From Shimia aestuarii (lineage in GTDB: Bacteria; Pseudomonadota; Alphaproteobacteria; Rhodobacterales; Rhodobacteraceae), in contig NZ_JAKVRD010000014.1 in the NCBI RefSeq assembly GCF_022814865.1, positions 1 through 64,000 of the forward strand: 64,000 nt of DNA, in the 5' to 3' direction. The translations under genes were made by a program, and so were the position numbers. Shown one piece after another: positions 34,566-42,828 of this stretch (positions within the stretch are counted from its first letter, which is position 1; each line of letters starts with the position of its first letter). The notes beneath the pieces were generated by a model. The model had not been told where the DNA came from. It ran no database searches and was given only the letters and a program-made list of their open reading frames with translations.

Positions 34566-36287
34566 CTATCCAGCGTCCTGATTTTCTTCGTCGTTCTCGC
34601 GTCCACCGGCGAGAAACCAGAAGTGGGGTGGCAATGGTAGGCGGTGGTGACGGCAGGCCGTTAGAAAGAGCGGGATCAGTCCGCGTGAGACGGCCTGCGT
34701 TTTCAAGACAGCGTCGTGATCTTCCGCAATACCGTCCGCCTCTTCCGATATCGACGGCGTGCTGCCATCAAGCTCGGGCGTGCCAACTGGTACCGCATAG
34801 CCGATGCTGTCACCTTGGATCCACATGACATCGTCCGTCTCCTCACTAGGTGCCCAGAGCTGCTGCGTCGTATGGCTCAGGTGGTCACTTTCAACCTGCG
34901 TCAGGAACTCGCTGCTGTCATTTGCGCCGAGACGCTGGAGGCCGGCTATCAAGAAAGGAATAAGGACGCTCCCACGGGTCGAACGTTGGAAGTACTCGTC
35001 CCCATGATCAACGGGATGCCGGAGCAGCTGCCGGTAGTCCCGGAAATGCGTCGGCCAGTGTCGCCGACGACCATACCGGTACGCTAGGCGCTCGCTGACT
35101 TCTTGAAGGTAGCCATCCACGTTCGACAGTCGGCCGCAACCTTGTGCGAGGAGCATTAGAAGGCCGATTTCAATCTGATGATCATCGCGCATTGGCGAAA
35201 CCAAGGTCGGATTCGCGTTGATCATTCCGATCGCTATGTCGACAATGCCGTCGCGCTTTTTGAGATGAATGGTTTGCTCTTCTCCGTCACTAAAGCACCC
35301 GATATAGTGGTGCCATAGTCCTAGCAGTGCAGCACGGCCCATCGTCTCGAACAATGCCAGGTTCACATCAAGGGCCGAACGGGATCTGACACTCGCGGAG
35401 AGCGCATGGCGTTTCGGGGCATGAGGACCGATTTTCTCGACTACCAGCTTCTCCGCGACGGCGAGATACAGACCAAGCACGTGGTCAAGTATCTCTTCAC
35501 GTACCTTCTTCTGCGCAGGATTTATGTCCTCGGAAACCTTGCGACGGGCATCCCAAGCATGCAGCATTGCCAACTCGCACGCGCGGTAAGGTGCATCGAG
35601 ATTTCCGGCATCGAGACCATTACCTACAAGTATCCAAAGGCAAATCATCATCTGCCTCAGGCGTGTCGCGCCATGCGCCCCGTAGTCCATATTCTCGGAG
35701 AGCGCATCGAGGAGCGCCCGGAAGTTTTCGTAGGAGGCGTCCGGCTCACTGACCAACGCCACAGCCTTTTGAAAGTGGGCTCGATGAGCCGGTTCGAGAA
35801 GTTCAGTTCGCAGAATGCCCGACAAAATTAGGTTGGCGAGCCGATCACCGTTCCACTCTCGAAACGAGATCTGGTCCGTACCTTCCTTGGCGGCAAAGCC
35901 CTTCCACTGGGCTCGGACGCCTTCCTGGATCTCACCGCCCATGCAAACACACACCGCTATGGGTAGATCACGGTATTGAGGCGGCACCCGGTTGGGTATG
36001 TAGTCATCAACCACCTCTCCCAAAGAAGGGCGCACTGCCTGCAGTGATCCGTCCCAATCTCCTCGGCCAATATCACCAGACTTAATGACGAAGAGGTGCA
36101 AGGTATTGCGATCGCCCGCATCCGGATCTGGCCCAACCGCTGCAACGTCCACTCCAGCCTGTCGTCCGCCGATACGAGGATGGTGGATCACCTCAAATCC
36201 CATCTCGCTGAGTAACTGCGGCAAAAGAACATCAAGGACACCGCGCTCCTTCATGCCAAACAGGTGCTGGCGCACGAGCAGTTTCAT
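34566..36287 (-). CDS. Nuclease-fold protein, second gene of an uncharacterised operon
   Basis: A 573-residue protein. Residues ~15-160 look like a restriction-endonuclease fold: LLPQLLSEMGFEVIHHPRIG, AGVDVAAVGPDPDAG (Asp47) and LHLFVIKSGDIGRGDWDG (Lys69), then FREWNGDRLANLILSG. The usual Glu/Gln two residues before the Lys is Val here, so cleavage may use a variant site or be lost. Residues ~190-570 are helical and unrecognised. Its ATG overlaps the upstream gene by four bases (ATGA), so the two act together. Candidate effector of a two-gene defence system. Confidence 0.6.
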   Translation of the reverse strand: MKLLVRQHLFGMKERGVLDVLLPQLLSEMGFEVIHHPRIGGRQAGVDVAAVGPDPDAGDRNTLHLFVIKSGDIGRGDWDGSLQAVRPSLGEVVDDYIPNRVPPQYRDLPIAVCVCMGGEIQEGVRAQWKGFAAKEGTDQISFREWNGDRLANLILSGILRTELLEPAHRAHFQKAVALVSEPDASYENFRALLDALSENMDYGAHGATRLRQMMICLWILVGNGLDAGNLDAPYRACELAMLHAWDARRKVSEDINPAQKKVREEILDHVLGLYLAVAEKLVVEKIGPHAPKRHALSASVRSRSALDVNLALFETMGRAALLGLWHHYIGCFSDGEEQTIHLKKRDGIVDIAIGMINANPTLVSPMRDDHQIEIGLLMLLAQGCGRLSNVDGYLQEVSERLAYRYGRRRHWPTHFRDYRQLLRHPVDHGDEYFQRSTRGSVLIPFLIAGLQRLGANDSSEFLTQVESDHLSHTTQQLWAPSEETDDVMWIQGDSIGYAVPVGTPELDGSTPSISEEADGIAEDHDAVLKTQAVSRGLIPLFLTACRHHRLPLPPHFWFLAGGRENDEENQDAG

Positions 36288-37996
36288 GATCCGGCCCTCA
36301 CTTCATGGCGTAAGACCTCCAGGACGTGTTCCAAACCAACCGGATCGAAGATGAGCCCCTTCGGCAGTTCGGAACTGACAGACAACTCGGCCATATGGGT
36401 CGTTTGAGAATGTCGACGGCCCTGGCCGTCGGTCACACGAAAGCTTGAGCGATCTCCGTACAGGAGATGCTGGGTCGTGACCAAGTCCGCGAAAATCGAC
36501 TGCGAATGAGCCTGCTCTTGAACCCGCTCCGCCTCCTCTGCCTCCATAAAGTGGAGCTGTGCCCGGCGATGAGTGGACGGCTCAAGCTCCACAATCTCGC
36601 CGGCTGCGACGATGTCGTCGTGCAATAGCCGAGCACGGTCCAACACGTCCTGAATGGCTTCTTGACCAGGTGCACCTTCTTTTGCTGTGCGTTCAAGCCA
36701 ATTACGCAGCGCACCACCATAGTTCACGAGAAGCGGTTCATAGAGCAGATCTGCTGCTTGTGTCGTAGCTTCAGGATTTCCTCCGCGGAGCACAGCGACG
36801 ATCCATGAGGCTGCCGTCATCGGGGACAGGAACAGAAAACCAATAGCTTTCCGACAGAGGAAGAGTTGATCAGGAGCGCTTTTCGGCAGATCCTCAGGCG
36901 TGACTTGCACGCAGGGCTCAGTTCGGTTGATCTCGGAAAAGAGAGAAGCCAGTGTTTGACGTGCGTGGTAGCCACCTTCAAGAAGCCATGAGGTTGCCAA
37001 TCGGCCCGATGTACGAGGATCGCCATTCTCTACAGCGTGGAAGAAGCCGTCCATTTCCTTCGTACCGATACGTCCGGCTGCGCGCTCAATGATATCCCCT
37101 GCCGCTGAGGCGGCATCCTCAGGGTGCGATGCCCATAGTTTCGTGAGCGCGCGGTCGATCTCCTTCACCGTGCCGGCATTCTCAGGGTTTACCGACCGAA
37201 TTCCAAGGAGGCAGGCTTCATACTCCTCCCTTGTCATCTTTGACTGATGCCAATGGAGCGCAGTTGCCAGCAGATGCACAGCTGTAGGGTCATTTGACGC
37301 CGAGAGCTGAACCAAGGCACTGGCGAGGGAGGAGCGATCTAGGCCTTCGTGCTTGTCTGCGACCGCTAGTGCAGCATGCAAAAGGCCGGCAACGTCTTGT
37401 AGCGTGGCCTCTTCGACGAATTCCAGGATTAACGCAAGCGCATGTTGTGCCTGCTCTCGGTCGAGCGGCAGGCGCGACAATGCCAGAATGCCAGCTGTCC
37501 TCTCTGCATCGCTGGATCTTGCAGACTGCATGGCATCGTCCGGATCTCCTTTCGCTTCCAAAGCAAAAACGAGGTGATGCAGCGCATCTTCATCGCCGTT
37601 CCGTGCAGCCTTGATCACGGCGTTGGCGCGGGTCTGATCGGCAGCGCACCATTTTCGAAACGCGGCATTGGGCTGATTGGCCGCCAGATCGTCTCCACCC
37701 TTCTCTACCAGGCGGCGGACAAGCCCCATGATCTGAGGTGGTTGGGACCGCAGTTTTGGAATGACCTCGTCGAGAATGATCTGAACGTCGAAGAAGCGTG
37801 AACCAGAAAGGCTATCCAAGAGGTCTTCATCATCAGCCGAAATCAGGACATTGCGGCGTGACGCGCCTACCGCAAGCGCCGTCATCAAGGCTTCGTCACT
37901 GTAGTCACCGATGCCAAGGCTCGCTGCGGCCGTGACTGGACCCTTGCTTTGGGCCAGGCGCTCGATTTCTTCTGGTGTCACTGCCTTCGATGTCAT
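36284..37996 (-). CDS. Helical-repeat protein, first gene of an uncharacterised operon
   Basis: A 570-residue soluble protein built mainly of alpha-helical pairs resembling HEAT or Sel1-like repeats (NGDEDALHHLVFALEAKGDP, ASNDPTAVHLLATALHWHQS, NGDPRTSGRLATSWLLEGGY, RGGNPEATTQAADLLYEPLL). No ATPase or nuclease motif is visible. Such scaffolds often sense a ligand or protein. Coupled to the nuclease-fold gene by a 4-base overlap and flanked by a PIN-HTH toxin-antitoxin pair and the HEPN gene, so a defence sensor role is plausible, unproven. Confidence 0.6.
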   Translation of the reverse strand: MTSKAVTPEEIERLAQSKGPVTAAASLGIGDYSDEALMTALAVGASRRNVLISADDEDLLDSLSGSRFFDVQIILDEVIPKLRSQPPQIMGLVRRLVEKGGDDLAANQPNAAFRKWCAADQTRANAVIKAARNGDEDALHHLVFALEAKGDPDDAMQSARSSDAERTAGILALSRLPLDREQAQHALALILEFVEEATLQDVAGLLHAALAVADKHEGLDRSSLASALVQLSASNDPTAVHLLATALHWHQSKMTREEYEACLLGIRSVNPENAGTVKEIDRALTKLWASHPEDAASAAGDIIERAAGRIGTKEMDGFFHAVENGDPRTSGRLATSWLLEGGYHARQTLASLFSEINRTEPCVQVTPEDLPKSAPDQLFLCRKAIGFLFLSPMTAASWIVAVLRGGNPEATTQAADLLYEPLLVNYGGALRNWLERTAKEGAPGQEAIQDVLDRARLLHDDIVAAGEIVELEPSTHRRAQLHFMEAEEAERVQEQAHSQSIFADLVTTQHLLYGDRSSFRVTDGQGRRHSQTTHMAELSVSSELPKGLIFDPVGLEHVLEVLRHEVRAGS

Positions 37997-38086
37997 GGGC
38001 GTCAGTCCGAAAGGAGACGGAGATTTCTTCGCATTGGAAACAAATTGGTTTGATGCGGGGATGGCAATTCTCGGATTTTCGATCCT

Positions 38087-38662
38087 CTAAAGGAATGCTC
38101 TGTACTCATTCATGATCGTTGCAACCTGGAGAAGACCCTGTGCCTCCAACTTGTGGATCAGCGCAGGAACATCGATCGCAGGGTTCGCAAACCGTTCACG
38201 CATACGCCTCAACGCGAGGATCGCTTCTGAAGGGTCGAGTTCGATCGTGTCGGCGATGAAGTCGTCTGCTGAGATCGCGTCGATAGCATGCGGCGAAAGC
38301 GCTTCGGCTGGGAAATCCGCGAGGTTGTCGGTCACGATGACTTGTGCCGATGTCGAAATCGCTGCTGCCAAAACATGGTTGTCGCCTGGATCCGGCAGCT
38401 TGAGCTTATCCTCGAACACCTCGTATCCTGTAACGAGGGACTCTGGGAATGCAGCTTCAATCGCCGCACGCTGTCTCGATCCGTCTGTCGCACCCTTCGT
38501 GATCTCGGAGATCGCCTTCTGGGTCTCATCAAGGATGCGCACGTTCCACCGCGGCCGGAACAGTCCAGCCTCGGCTAGACTGAGCAGCATGTTGCGGCGC
38601 AAGGCACCGCCAAGCACACAGGCGTCGATCAGCGCTGTGAACCGATCGGCATACTGGCTCAT
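38087..38662 (-). CDS. PIN-domain toxin
   Basis: A 191-residue PIN nuclease: ALIDACVLGGALRRNMLLSL carries the first Asp, RWNVRILDETQKAI a conserved Glu, and LPDPGDNHVLAAAISTSAQV-IVTDNLADFP the later acidic residues, all needed to hold metal. These larger PIN toxins cleave RNA and are paired with an HTH-type antitoxin. Its start overlaps the antitoxin stop by four bases. Confidence 0.8.
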   Translation of the reverse strand: MSQYADRFTALIDACVLGGALRRNMLLSLAEAGLFRPRWNVRILDETQKAISEITKGATDGSRQRAAIEAAFPESLVTGYEVFEDKLKLPDPGDNHVLAAAISTSAQVIVTDNLADFPAEALSPHAIDAISADDFIADTIELDPSEAILALRRMRERFANPAIDVPALIHKLEAQGLLQVATIMNEYRAFL

Positions 38663-39123
38663 ATGAGCGCTTCTTCGGAATCGGTTCGCGCGAGATCACT
38701 CAGAGCGTCCGACCGCGTCGCGTCGCGCTTTTCTTTGTACGCGAAGAGATCGTTCGCGCGCACGCGGCGGTGGCGCCCGGTTTTTGTGAACGGGATCTCG
38801 CCCTCTTCCAAAAGCTTCACGAGGAAAGGGCGCGACACGTTCAGCAAATCGGCGGCCTGCTGGGTCGTGAGTTCAGAGCCGACGGGAATCATGCGAAACC
38901 CACGCCCACTCGAGACAAGCCTCAATACCTCTAGAAGTGATGCCGCCAGTGCAGGTGCAAGCGTTACGTTCTGGACCTTCCCTCCCTCGAGAGCGAGCGA
39001 CAAGGTTGTGGGCTCGCCTTCCTTGATCTGCGAGGCGACGATGGTTCTGAGTTGCTCGGCGTTCTTGATCTCAACCTCATCAGGCAGTCGGTCGAAGAAC
39101 GCCTCTTTCCTCAGGGCGGTCAT
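38659..39123 (-). CDS. HTH antitoxin (excisionase-like) of the PIN pair
   Basis: A 154-residue protein with a C-terminal MerR/excisionase-type HTH: LTTQQAADLLNVSRPFLVKL, LEEGEIPFTKTGRHRRVRAN, DLFAY. The N-terminal half (VEIKNAEQLRTIVASQIKEG) probably binds the toxin. Precedes the PIN gene in the standard antitoxin-first order with a 4-base overlap. Confidence 0.8.
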   Translation of the reverse strand: MTALRKEAFFDRLPDEVEIKNAEQLRTIVASQIKEGEPTTLSLALEGGKVQNVTLAPALAASLLEVLRLVSSGRGFRMIPVGSELTTQQAADLLNVSRPFLVKLLEEGEIPFTKTGRHRRVRANDLFAYKEKRDATRSDALSDLARTDSEEALI

Positions 39124-39220
39124 GATGTGCTCCTGGGTTCGTGTTCTGGTTTGAACAGAACATAGGCGTTAATCGAATCAATCGCAATCCTCGAAATATT
39201 CGAAATCGATTGATGCTCCC

Positions 39221-39838
39221 TTAACTCTTCGCGGCCGAACTCGGTTCCGGATCACCTGCAATCATGCCGGCATCCTCCAGCTGTTCCCGATCCGGCAGGT
39301 CCTGAAGCGACTCCAGATCGAACGCCATGAGGAACTGATCTGTCGTCACGTAGGTGTAGGGCGCGCCGCGCCGTGGGGATCGTGGTCCCGTGCCGATGAG
39401 ACCGTGTGCATGCAGCCGCCCGATCAGGTCTCGGCTAATCTCCTTGCCGAAGATGTCTTTGAGTCCGTCGCGGGTGAGCGGCTGGTGATAGGCGATGGCC
39501 GCCAGCACGGCGACCTCGTACTCGCGCAGATCGAGATCCTGCTCGCCCACATCGGCGGCTGCCCGGATCGCCGGCGCATAGGTCGACCGCGTCCGCAGCA
39601 GCCATCCGCCAGCGACCTGCGCAACTTCAAAAGCCCTCCCCTCTAGGTCGGCGGCAAGGTCCTCGACCAGCAGATCGACCGACACCCCCTGCCCCACCAC
39701 GCGCGCCAGGTCGTCTCGCGGCACAGGGGAGGCAGAGGCGAAAAGCACCGCCTCTATCCGGCGCAACCATTCGCGCCAGCGCAGTTCCGGCGGCAGGTCT
39801 TCCAGCTCTCGATCAAGGTCGGGTTCGTCCTTCGCCAC
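39221..39838 (-). CDS. scpB: ScpB-like chromosome-segregation/condensin subunit
   Basis: A 205-residue protein with two winged helices (WLRRIEAVLFASASPVPRDD, EYEVAVLAAIAYHQPLTRDG) and the C-terminal GTGPRSPRRGAPYTYVTTDQ. ScpB with ScpA and SMC forms bacterial condensin. This plasmid version lies beside DUF1403, without smc or scpA, so it may act with the host complex or have another role. GTG at 39838 starts 2 bases after the DUF1403 stop. A fragment of a second copy lies at 21572-21799. Confidence 0.85.
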   Translation of the reverse strand: MAKDEPDLDRELEDLPPELRWREWLRRIEAVLFASASPVPRDDLARVVGQGVSVDLLVEDLAADLEGRAFEVAQVAGGWLLRTRSTYAPAIRAAADVGEQDLDLREYEVAVLAAIAYHQPLTRDGLKDIFGKEISRDLIGRLHAHGLIGTGPRSPRRGAPYTYVTTDQFLMAFDLESLQDLPDREQLEDAGMIAGDPEPSSAAKS

Positions 39839-39840
39839 CG

Positions 39841-40725
39841 CTACACTCCGTAAAGCCGGAACGTGTCCCGACCCGTTAGCTCGCACACTGCGCCAAGCTC
39901 GACCAGCCGGTCGCATAGCCGCCGCGCCGCGCGGTCGGGCAGTGGCAGGGCAGCAGGCGCCACCGCGTCGCTGGTCAGGAAAATCGCGACCGCCTCCCCG
40001 GCCCCCTTGGCGCGCAGCTTGGGGGCCACCGCTTCCAGCCGCCCTGCACGGCGTGTCAGATCAGTGGCCAGTCGCGCGGCCTCGACACTTGAACGGGTCA
40101 CCGCGCGGTGACAGGCCAGCCGCAATTCATTGCCCGTCGCCCGTAAATCAGCGCGCTTCAAGCCACCCCCAAAGAGCGGCACCAGATGCGACCAGCCCAA
40201 AGCCTGCGCCAGCGCCGCGTCAGCCAGTAGCAACGCCGCCGAGGTCGCGCGCGGTATGTCGGCCAGAACCGCCTCGATCACACAAGCGGCGCGATCCACC
40301 GGCCCGTCCTGCTCTCCGTCTAGCCATGTGGCGATCCGCTCCGGCGCAATCTCCGGCAAGGCACGGGACAGGCTTTCCACCGAAACAAGCCGCTCCACCG
40401 CACGCCGCCAGGCGAGGCAGGTTTCACCGGTCGGTCCGGGTAGATCGCCGGGCCGCAACAGGTGCACCGCATCGCGCAACTCCGCTTCCCGCTCCGGTCG
40501 TCCAGAGAACGCGACACAAGCCGCAGCCGCGCTCAGTGCCAAACGGTCCCGCAACAAAGCTTGGGGCACCTCCGCGCGTCCGAGCACAACATGCAGATGG
40601 TTCAGCGCCGCGCCCGACAAAAACGCAACATCTTCAAGGGTTTCAGCGCGTGCAGAGGTGACCCAGGCAGGCATCCGGGGTAACGTGTCGAGGTCGCTGA
40701 TGTGATCTAGCCGGGCGAAAGTCAT
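39841..40725 (-). CDS. DUF1403 family protein
   Basis: A 294-residue, alanine- and arginine-rich helical protein. The opening DLDTLPRMPAWVTSARAETL, then EDVAFLSGAALNHLHVVL and FSGRPEREAELRDAVHLLRP, is characteristic of DUF1403, which is typically found next to scpB on alphaproteobacterial plasmids. Function unknown; the fixed pairing suggests a role in plasmid structure or segregation. A palindrome at 40803-40829 lies about 80 bases upstream of the start. Confidence 0.85.
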   Translation of the reverse strand: MTFARLDHISDLDTLPRMPAWVTSARAETLEDVAFLSGAALNHLHVVLGRAEVPQALLRDRLALSAAAACVAFSGRPEREAELRDAVHLLRPGDLPGPTGETCLAWRRAVERLVSVESLSRALPEIAPERIATWLDGEQDGPVDRAACVIEAVLADIPRATSAALLLADAALAQALGWSHLVPLFGGGLKRADLRATGNELRLACHRAVTRSSVEAARLATDLTRRAGRLEAVAPKLRAKGAGEAVAIFLTSDAVAPAALPLPDRAARRLCDRLVELGAVCELTGRDTFRLYGV

Positions 40726-40802
40726 GCCTGAAGCCTACATCAGCGCGGCGCTTTTTGCCATAAAATAGCAACCAAACCGCCCCGCATTGCTGTTCTACAC
40801 TA

Positions 40803-40829
40803 TGTCCAATAAGTTTGCATTATCGGACA
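40803..40829. promoter_or_regulatory. 27-bp palindrome upstream of the DUF1403-scpB operon
   Basis: Arms TGTCCAATAA (40803-40812) and TTATCGGACA (40820-40829) pair with one mismatch around a 7-base centre. The half-site ATTATCGGACAT also spans the tniA start codon at 44465-44467. Its place suits an operator of the DUF1403-scpB promoter. Confidence 0.4.
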
Positions 40830-40876
40830 TCAAGAGATATGCTAGGACGCAGTTTAATTTCACCACCGGATTCACT

Positions 40877-40990
40877 TGTCGGATAGCCGGAATTCATGAG
40901 ATTCAAGCACTTCCCTGAAAAACGAGTCGGGGTTCATGAGATTCTGTACCGGTATTTATGAGACTGGATGAGTCGGTATTTGCGAGACTG
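40877..40990 (+). repeat. Left transposon end: four TniA-binding repeats
   Basis: Copies at 40887-40904 (CCGGAATTCATGAGATTC), 40927-40944, 40949-40966 and 40973-40990 (TCGGTATTTGCGAGACTG). Consensus YCGGnATTTnTGAGACTG. The last codons of tniQ lie over the second to fourth copies. Confidence 0.8.
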
Positions 40991-41953
40991 GCGCTGTCTC
41001 GCGGCTTCTTCGGCAGACTGGCGAGCTCTCTCGTCGCGCTCAGCGCGCCAGAACCGGGCCGCGATGCTTCGCCTCAGCGAGAGAGGCCATGGGCTAATCG
41101 CCTGCCGGACCCTTCCCTGCCCCTCCGCATCGCTCTCGAGCATGACTGAGATCGCCCATTTGACCGGATCCTCAATGATCCGCCCGACGCCGACCGTCAG
41201 CGCGAAACATTGCAAGAGCGAGCCCTGCGCCAGGGCTTGAAGACCGGGCCGCACCGGCTTGGCAAGCACTGGCGCCACCTGATCGTATTCGGGGACAACG
41301 ACCGTCAGCGCCTGTCGGAGGATCGGCGTGGTCAGAAAATCTTGATAGTCCCGCCGGTCTTTCAGAGACATTCGAGGCTGCTCGCCGACGTTCGGCGGCG
41401 AGGCGCGGCGATGCCGTGCCGTCAGAACCTGAAGCACTTCGGGCGCTTCCAGGTCTCGCTGCCCAGCACCGCGCGCCCAGGCATCGAGATACGCGGCACC
41501 AGCCTCGGCATGCCCTTCAAGTCTCTTGAAGCGATCCGTACCGAACCGGACGGAGAGGGTCTCGCCGGTGGCGTCCCGAAACTCCACACCATGCACCGGG
41601 CAGCGAAATCGCCACGGCAGCGCGGCGGCTTTGCGCTGCAGGTCTTCGGGACAGTGCGGACACGGAGACCGGTTCTTCCGCGCGATCATCATGCGCACCG
41701 CAGGCCCCAGTTCCCGAAAAGTCATGGCCTGCACCGCTTCGGGCGAAAGGCCGGTCCGAGCCGCGATCAGAGCCCCCTGCCCTTCCGAAAGACGCCATTC
41801 CAAGTCGAACACGTCGTGCCCCTTTAGACCAAGCGCGGCGACGAATTCCGAAACCGTCATGGCGTAGAACGGGGCCATGCGGGTAGCCCAGGAAGACAGC
41901 CGTTCGTCGACCTCGGGGAGGTAGACAACCGGCAGGCGCCCGCGCGCCGTCAC
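40934..41953 (-). CDS. tniQ: TniQ-like target-selection protein
   Basis: A 339-residue protein. It starts at GTG 41953, overlapping the tniB stop as GTGA. LPEVDERLSSWATRMAPFYA is the TniQ opening; CPHCPEDLQRK ... WRFRCPVHGVEF is the characteristic zinc-binding pair of knuckles. TniQ (TnsD family) links the transposase to its target. Its C-terminus (KYRLIQSHKYRYRIS) is encoded by the transposon end repeats themselves. Confidence 0.85.
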   Translation of the reverse strand: MTARGRLPVVYLPEVDERLSSWATRMAPFYAMTVSEFVAALGLKGHDVFDLEWRLSEGQGALIAARTGLSPEAVQAMTFRELGPAVRMMIARKNRSPCPHCPEDLQRKAAALPWRFRCPVHGVEFRDATGETLSVRFGTDRFKRLEGHAEAGAAYLDAWARGAGQRDLEAPEVLQVLTARHRRASPPNVGEQPRMSLKDRRDYQDFLTTPILRQALTVVVPEYDQVAPVLAKPVRPGLQALAQGSLLQCFALTVGVGRIIEDPVKWAISVMLESDAEGQGRVRQAISPWPLSLRRSIAARFWRAERDERARQSAEEAARQRQSRKYRLIQSHKYRYRIS

Positions 41954-42828
41954 ACCGGCTCTCCCAGGACCGCCTGCAACCGGTCGCCGCCCAGAATATC
42001 GCGCGAGAGAATGCGTTCCTCCCCGCTTTCGATGGCGGCGATCGCCAGCTGCGACAAGATCGAAAAGATGCCCGAGGTGATGCCGCCAGTCACCTTGATC
42101 ATCCGCGTGAGTGCCTTCTCGTCGATCTGGCTTTGGCGCCGAAGAGGCAGCGTGCGCGTGAGCGTGCTCATCAGCCCGTTCAGATCCTCGCCCTCGCGCC
42201 AAGGCGGCAACGCGAAGGCCTCGAAACGGCGCACCAGCTGATCATCGGTGCGCAGCGCGTTGCGAGCCTGCGCTGTACCAACACAGACCAGCGGGATGCG
42301 CAGCTCGTTGCCCAGAAAGCGCAGCATGTTCAGGAATCGTGCCTGTTCGCGGATCGTCCCCGCCTGCAGGCTGTGAATCTCGTCGATGACCAGCATCCCC
42401 GGACGCAATTCGGCGAGCAGACGCAAGGCCAGGCTTTCCAGCACAGACAGTGTCGCCCGCGGCGGCTCCGGGGCACCAATCGTCGCCAAGATCCGGCGGT
42501 AGAAGCGCGATTCATCAGGCCCAGACACCATCTGCACGGCGACGACCGGCATATGCAGCCGTCCGCTGGTCTCGTCGAAGCTCGATGCGTGGTCGCGGGT
42601 GAACTTCTCGATGATCATGGTCTTGCCCATGCCGCTGTCGCCGACAATGAGCAGGTTCGGCATGCGGGCGCGCTCGGGAAACGACATCAGGGTTTCCAGC
42701 TTCTCCAAGGCGGCCTCAGCCCTGGGGTAGGAGATCCAGCGGTCGGCGCGAATCCTATGAATGCGCTCCTCGGCACTGAGCGCGGCGATCTTGCCGGCTC
42801 CCGGATAGAGATGCGGGAACTCAGTCAT
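41950..42828 (-). CDS. tniB: TniB-like AAA+ ATPase
   Basis: A 292-residue AAA+ protein with Walker A LLIVGDSGMGKTMIIEKF, Walker B MLVIDEIHSLQAG, sensor VCVGTAQA and Arg finger region DDQLVRRFEAFALP. TniB (TnsC family) communicates between TniQ and TniA and gives target immunity. ATG 42828 chosen (MTEFPHLYPG), overlapping the tniA end by 8 bases. Middle gene of the operon. Confidence 0.9.
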   Translation of the reverse strand: MTEFPHLYPGAGKIAALSAEERIHRIRADRWISYPRAEAALEKLETLMSFPERARMPNLLIVGDSGMGKTMIIEKFTRDHASSFDETSGRLHMPVVAVQMVSGPDESRFYRRILATIGAPEPPRATLSVLESLALRLLAELRPGMLVIDEIHSLQAGTIREQARFLNMLRFLGNELRIPLVCVGTAQARNALRTDDQLVRRFEAFALPPWREGEDLNGLMSTLTRTLPLRRQSQIDEKALTRMIKVTGGITSGIFSILSQLAIAAIESGEERILSRDILGGDRLQAVLGEPV

